Of a stretch of DNA of 38,992 nucleotides, positions 38,572 to 38,992 are shown one piece after another. Position 1 is the stretch's first letter, and the number at the start of each line of letters is the position of its first letter. A program made the position numbers and the translations under genes. Origin of the DNA: Mnemiopsis leidyi (taxonomy: Eukaryota > Ctenophora > Tentaculata > Lobata > Bolinopsidae); the NCBI GenBank assembly GCA_000226015.1, contig JH153162.1, positions 92,379 through 131,370 of the forward strand, written 5' to 3'. The notes under the pieces are model-generated. The model was not told where the DNA came from and searched no databases. It was given only the letters and a program-made list of their open reading frames with translations.

Positions 38572-38992
38572 GTTTGTAGTTGTAGTTATAACACGTGTTT
38601 ATGACATACTGGTTTGTAGTTGTAGTTATAACACGTGTTTATGTCATACTGGTTTGTAGTTGTAGTTATAACACGTGTTTATGTCATACTGGTTAATACT
38701 TGTAGTTATAACACGTGTTTATGTCATACTGGTTTGTCGTTATAGTTATAACACGTTTTTATGTCATACTGGTTTGTAGTTGTAGTTATAACACGTGTTT
38801 ATGTCATACTGGTTTGTAGTTGTAGTTATAACACGTGTTTATGTCATACTGGTTTGTAGTTGTAGTTATAACGCGTGTTTATGTCATACTGGTTTGTAGT
38901 TGTAGTTATAACACGTGTTTATGTCATACGTTGGTTTGTAGTTGTAGTTATAACACGTGTTTATGTCATACTGGTTTGTGGTTGTAGTTATA
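38561..38992 (+). repeat. 40-bp minisatellite carrying the exon 31 donor and an E-box
   Basis: About eleven units of ATGTCATACTGGTTTGTAGT plus TGTAGTTATAACACGTGTTT, running off the window. The first unit overlaps the last 11 exon bases. Nearly every unit has ACTG|GTTTGT and the palindrome AACACGTGTT; exceptions at 38751 and 38871 disrupt CACGTG. Confidence 0.96.

Overview
The window comes from a metazoan nuclear genome. Coding sequence occurs as short exons (32 to 257 bases) bounded by GT..AG introns, several with TACTAAC-type branch sites. The rest is AT-rich and crowded with minisatellites, tRNA-derived SINEs, foldback elements/MITEs and one decayed LINE. Nothing looks bacterial: no operons, no long ORFs. 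The lineage cannot be fixed from sequence alone; an invertebrate with compact to medium introns is most likely.

One gene explains essentially all coding signal. It lies on the + strand, from a signal-peptide exon at 2025 to the last exon visible at 38463-38571, and its 3' end is outside the window. I rebuilt 31 exons by hand (about 3.65 kb of coding sequence, about 1,215 residues). Reading phase agrees at all junctions except one (exon 24/25), where the boundary is uncertain. The product is a secreted or cell-surface immunoglobulin-superfamily protein: signal peptide, ten Ig-like domains, a weak fibronectin-III-like region, then a further Ig-like domain that has lost both cysteines. The introns between domains are phase 1, the usual sign of exon-shuffled Ig modules. 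No transmembrane or cytoplasmic part is reached.

Layout: 1-2024 upstream region with an E-box cluster; 2025-6878 signal peptide and Ig1; 7103-8380 Ig2; 8549-9194 Ig3; 10004-10535 Ig4; 10536-15654 large intron with an antisense LINE fragment and an in-frame 57-bp repeat interrupted by an assembly gap; 15655-17630 Ig5 with a hAT MITE and a foldback in its intron; 17781-18683 Ig6; 18900-20750 Ig7; 20751-24992 large intron with a 37-bp array and a long inverted repeat; 24993-25489 Ig8; 25828-27797 Ig9, with a 681-bp palindromic MITE and a telomere-like foldback in its intron; 29263-30411 Ig10; 30595-32041 cysteine-rich and FN3-like segment; 33413-38571 last Ig-like domain split by a 4.9-kb intron.

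The most unusual signal is the relation between tandem repeats and splice junctions. At least six junctions of this gene have the splice site itself, with some adjoining exon sequence, copied in tandem: donors of exons 1, 2, 16 and 31, acceptors of exons 22 and 27. At two more (acceptors of exons 3 and 10) a minisatellite runs directly into the AG. Wherever I followed the frame, only the copy next to the real exon keeps the protein open or in phase. This suggests recurrent tandem duplication seeded at splice sites, which would also supply decoy sites to the spliceosome.
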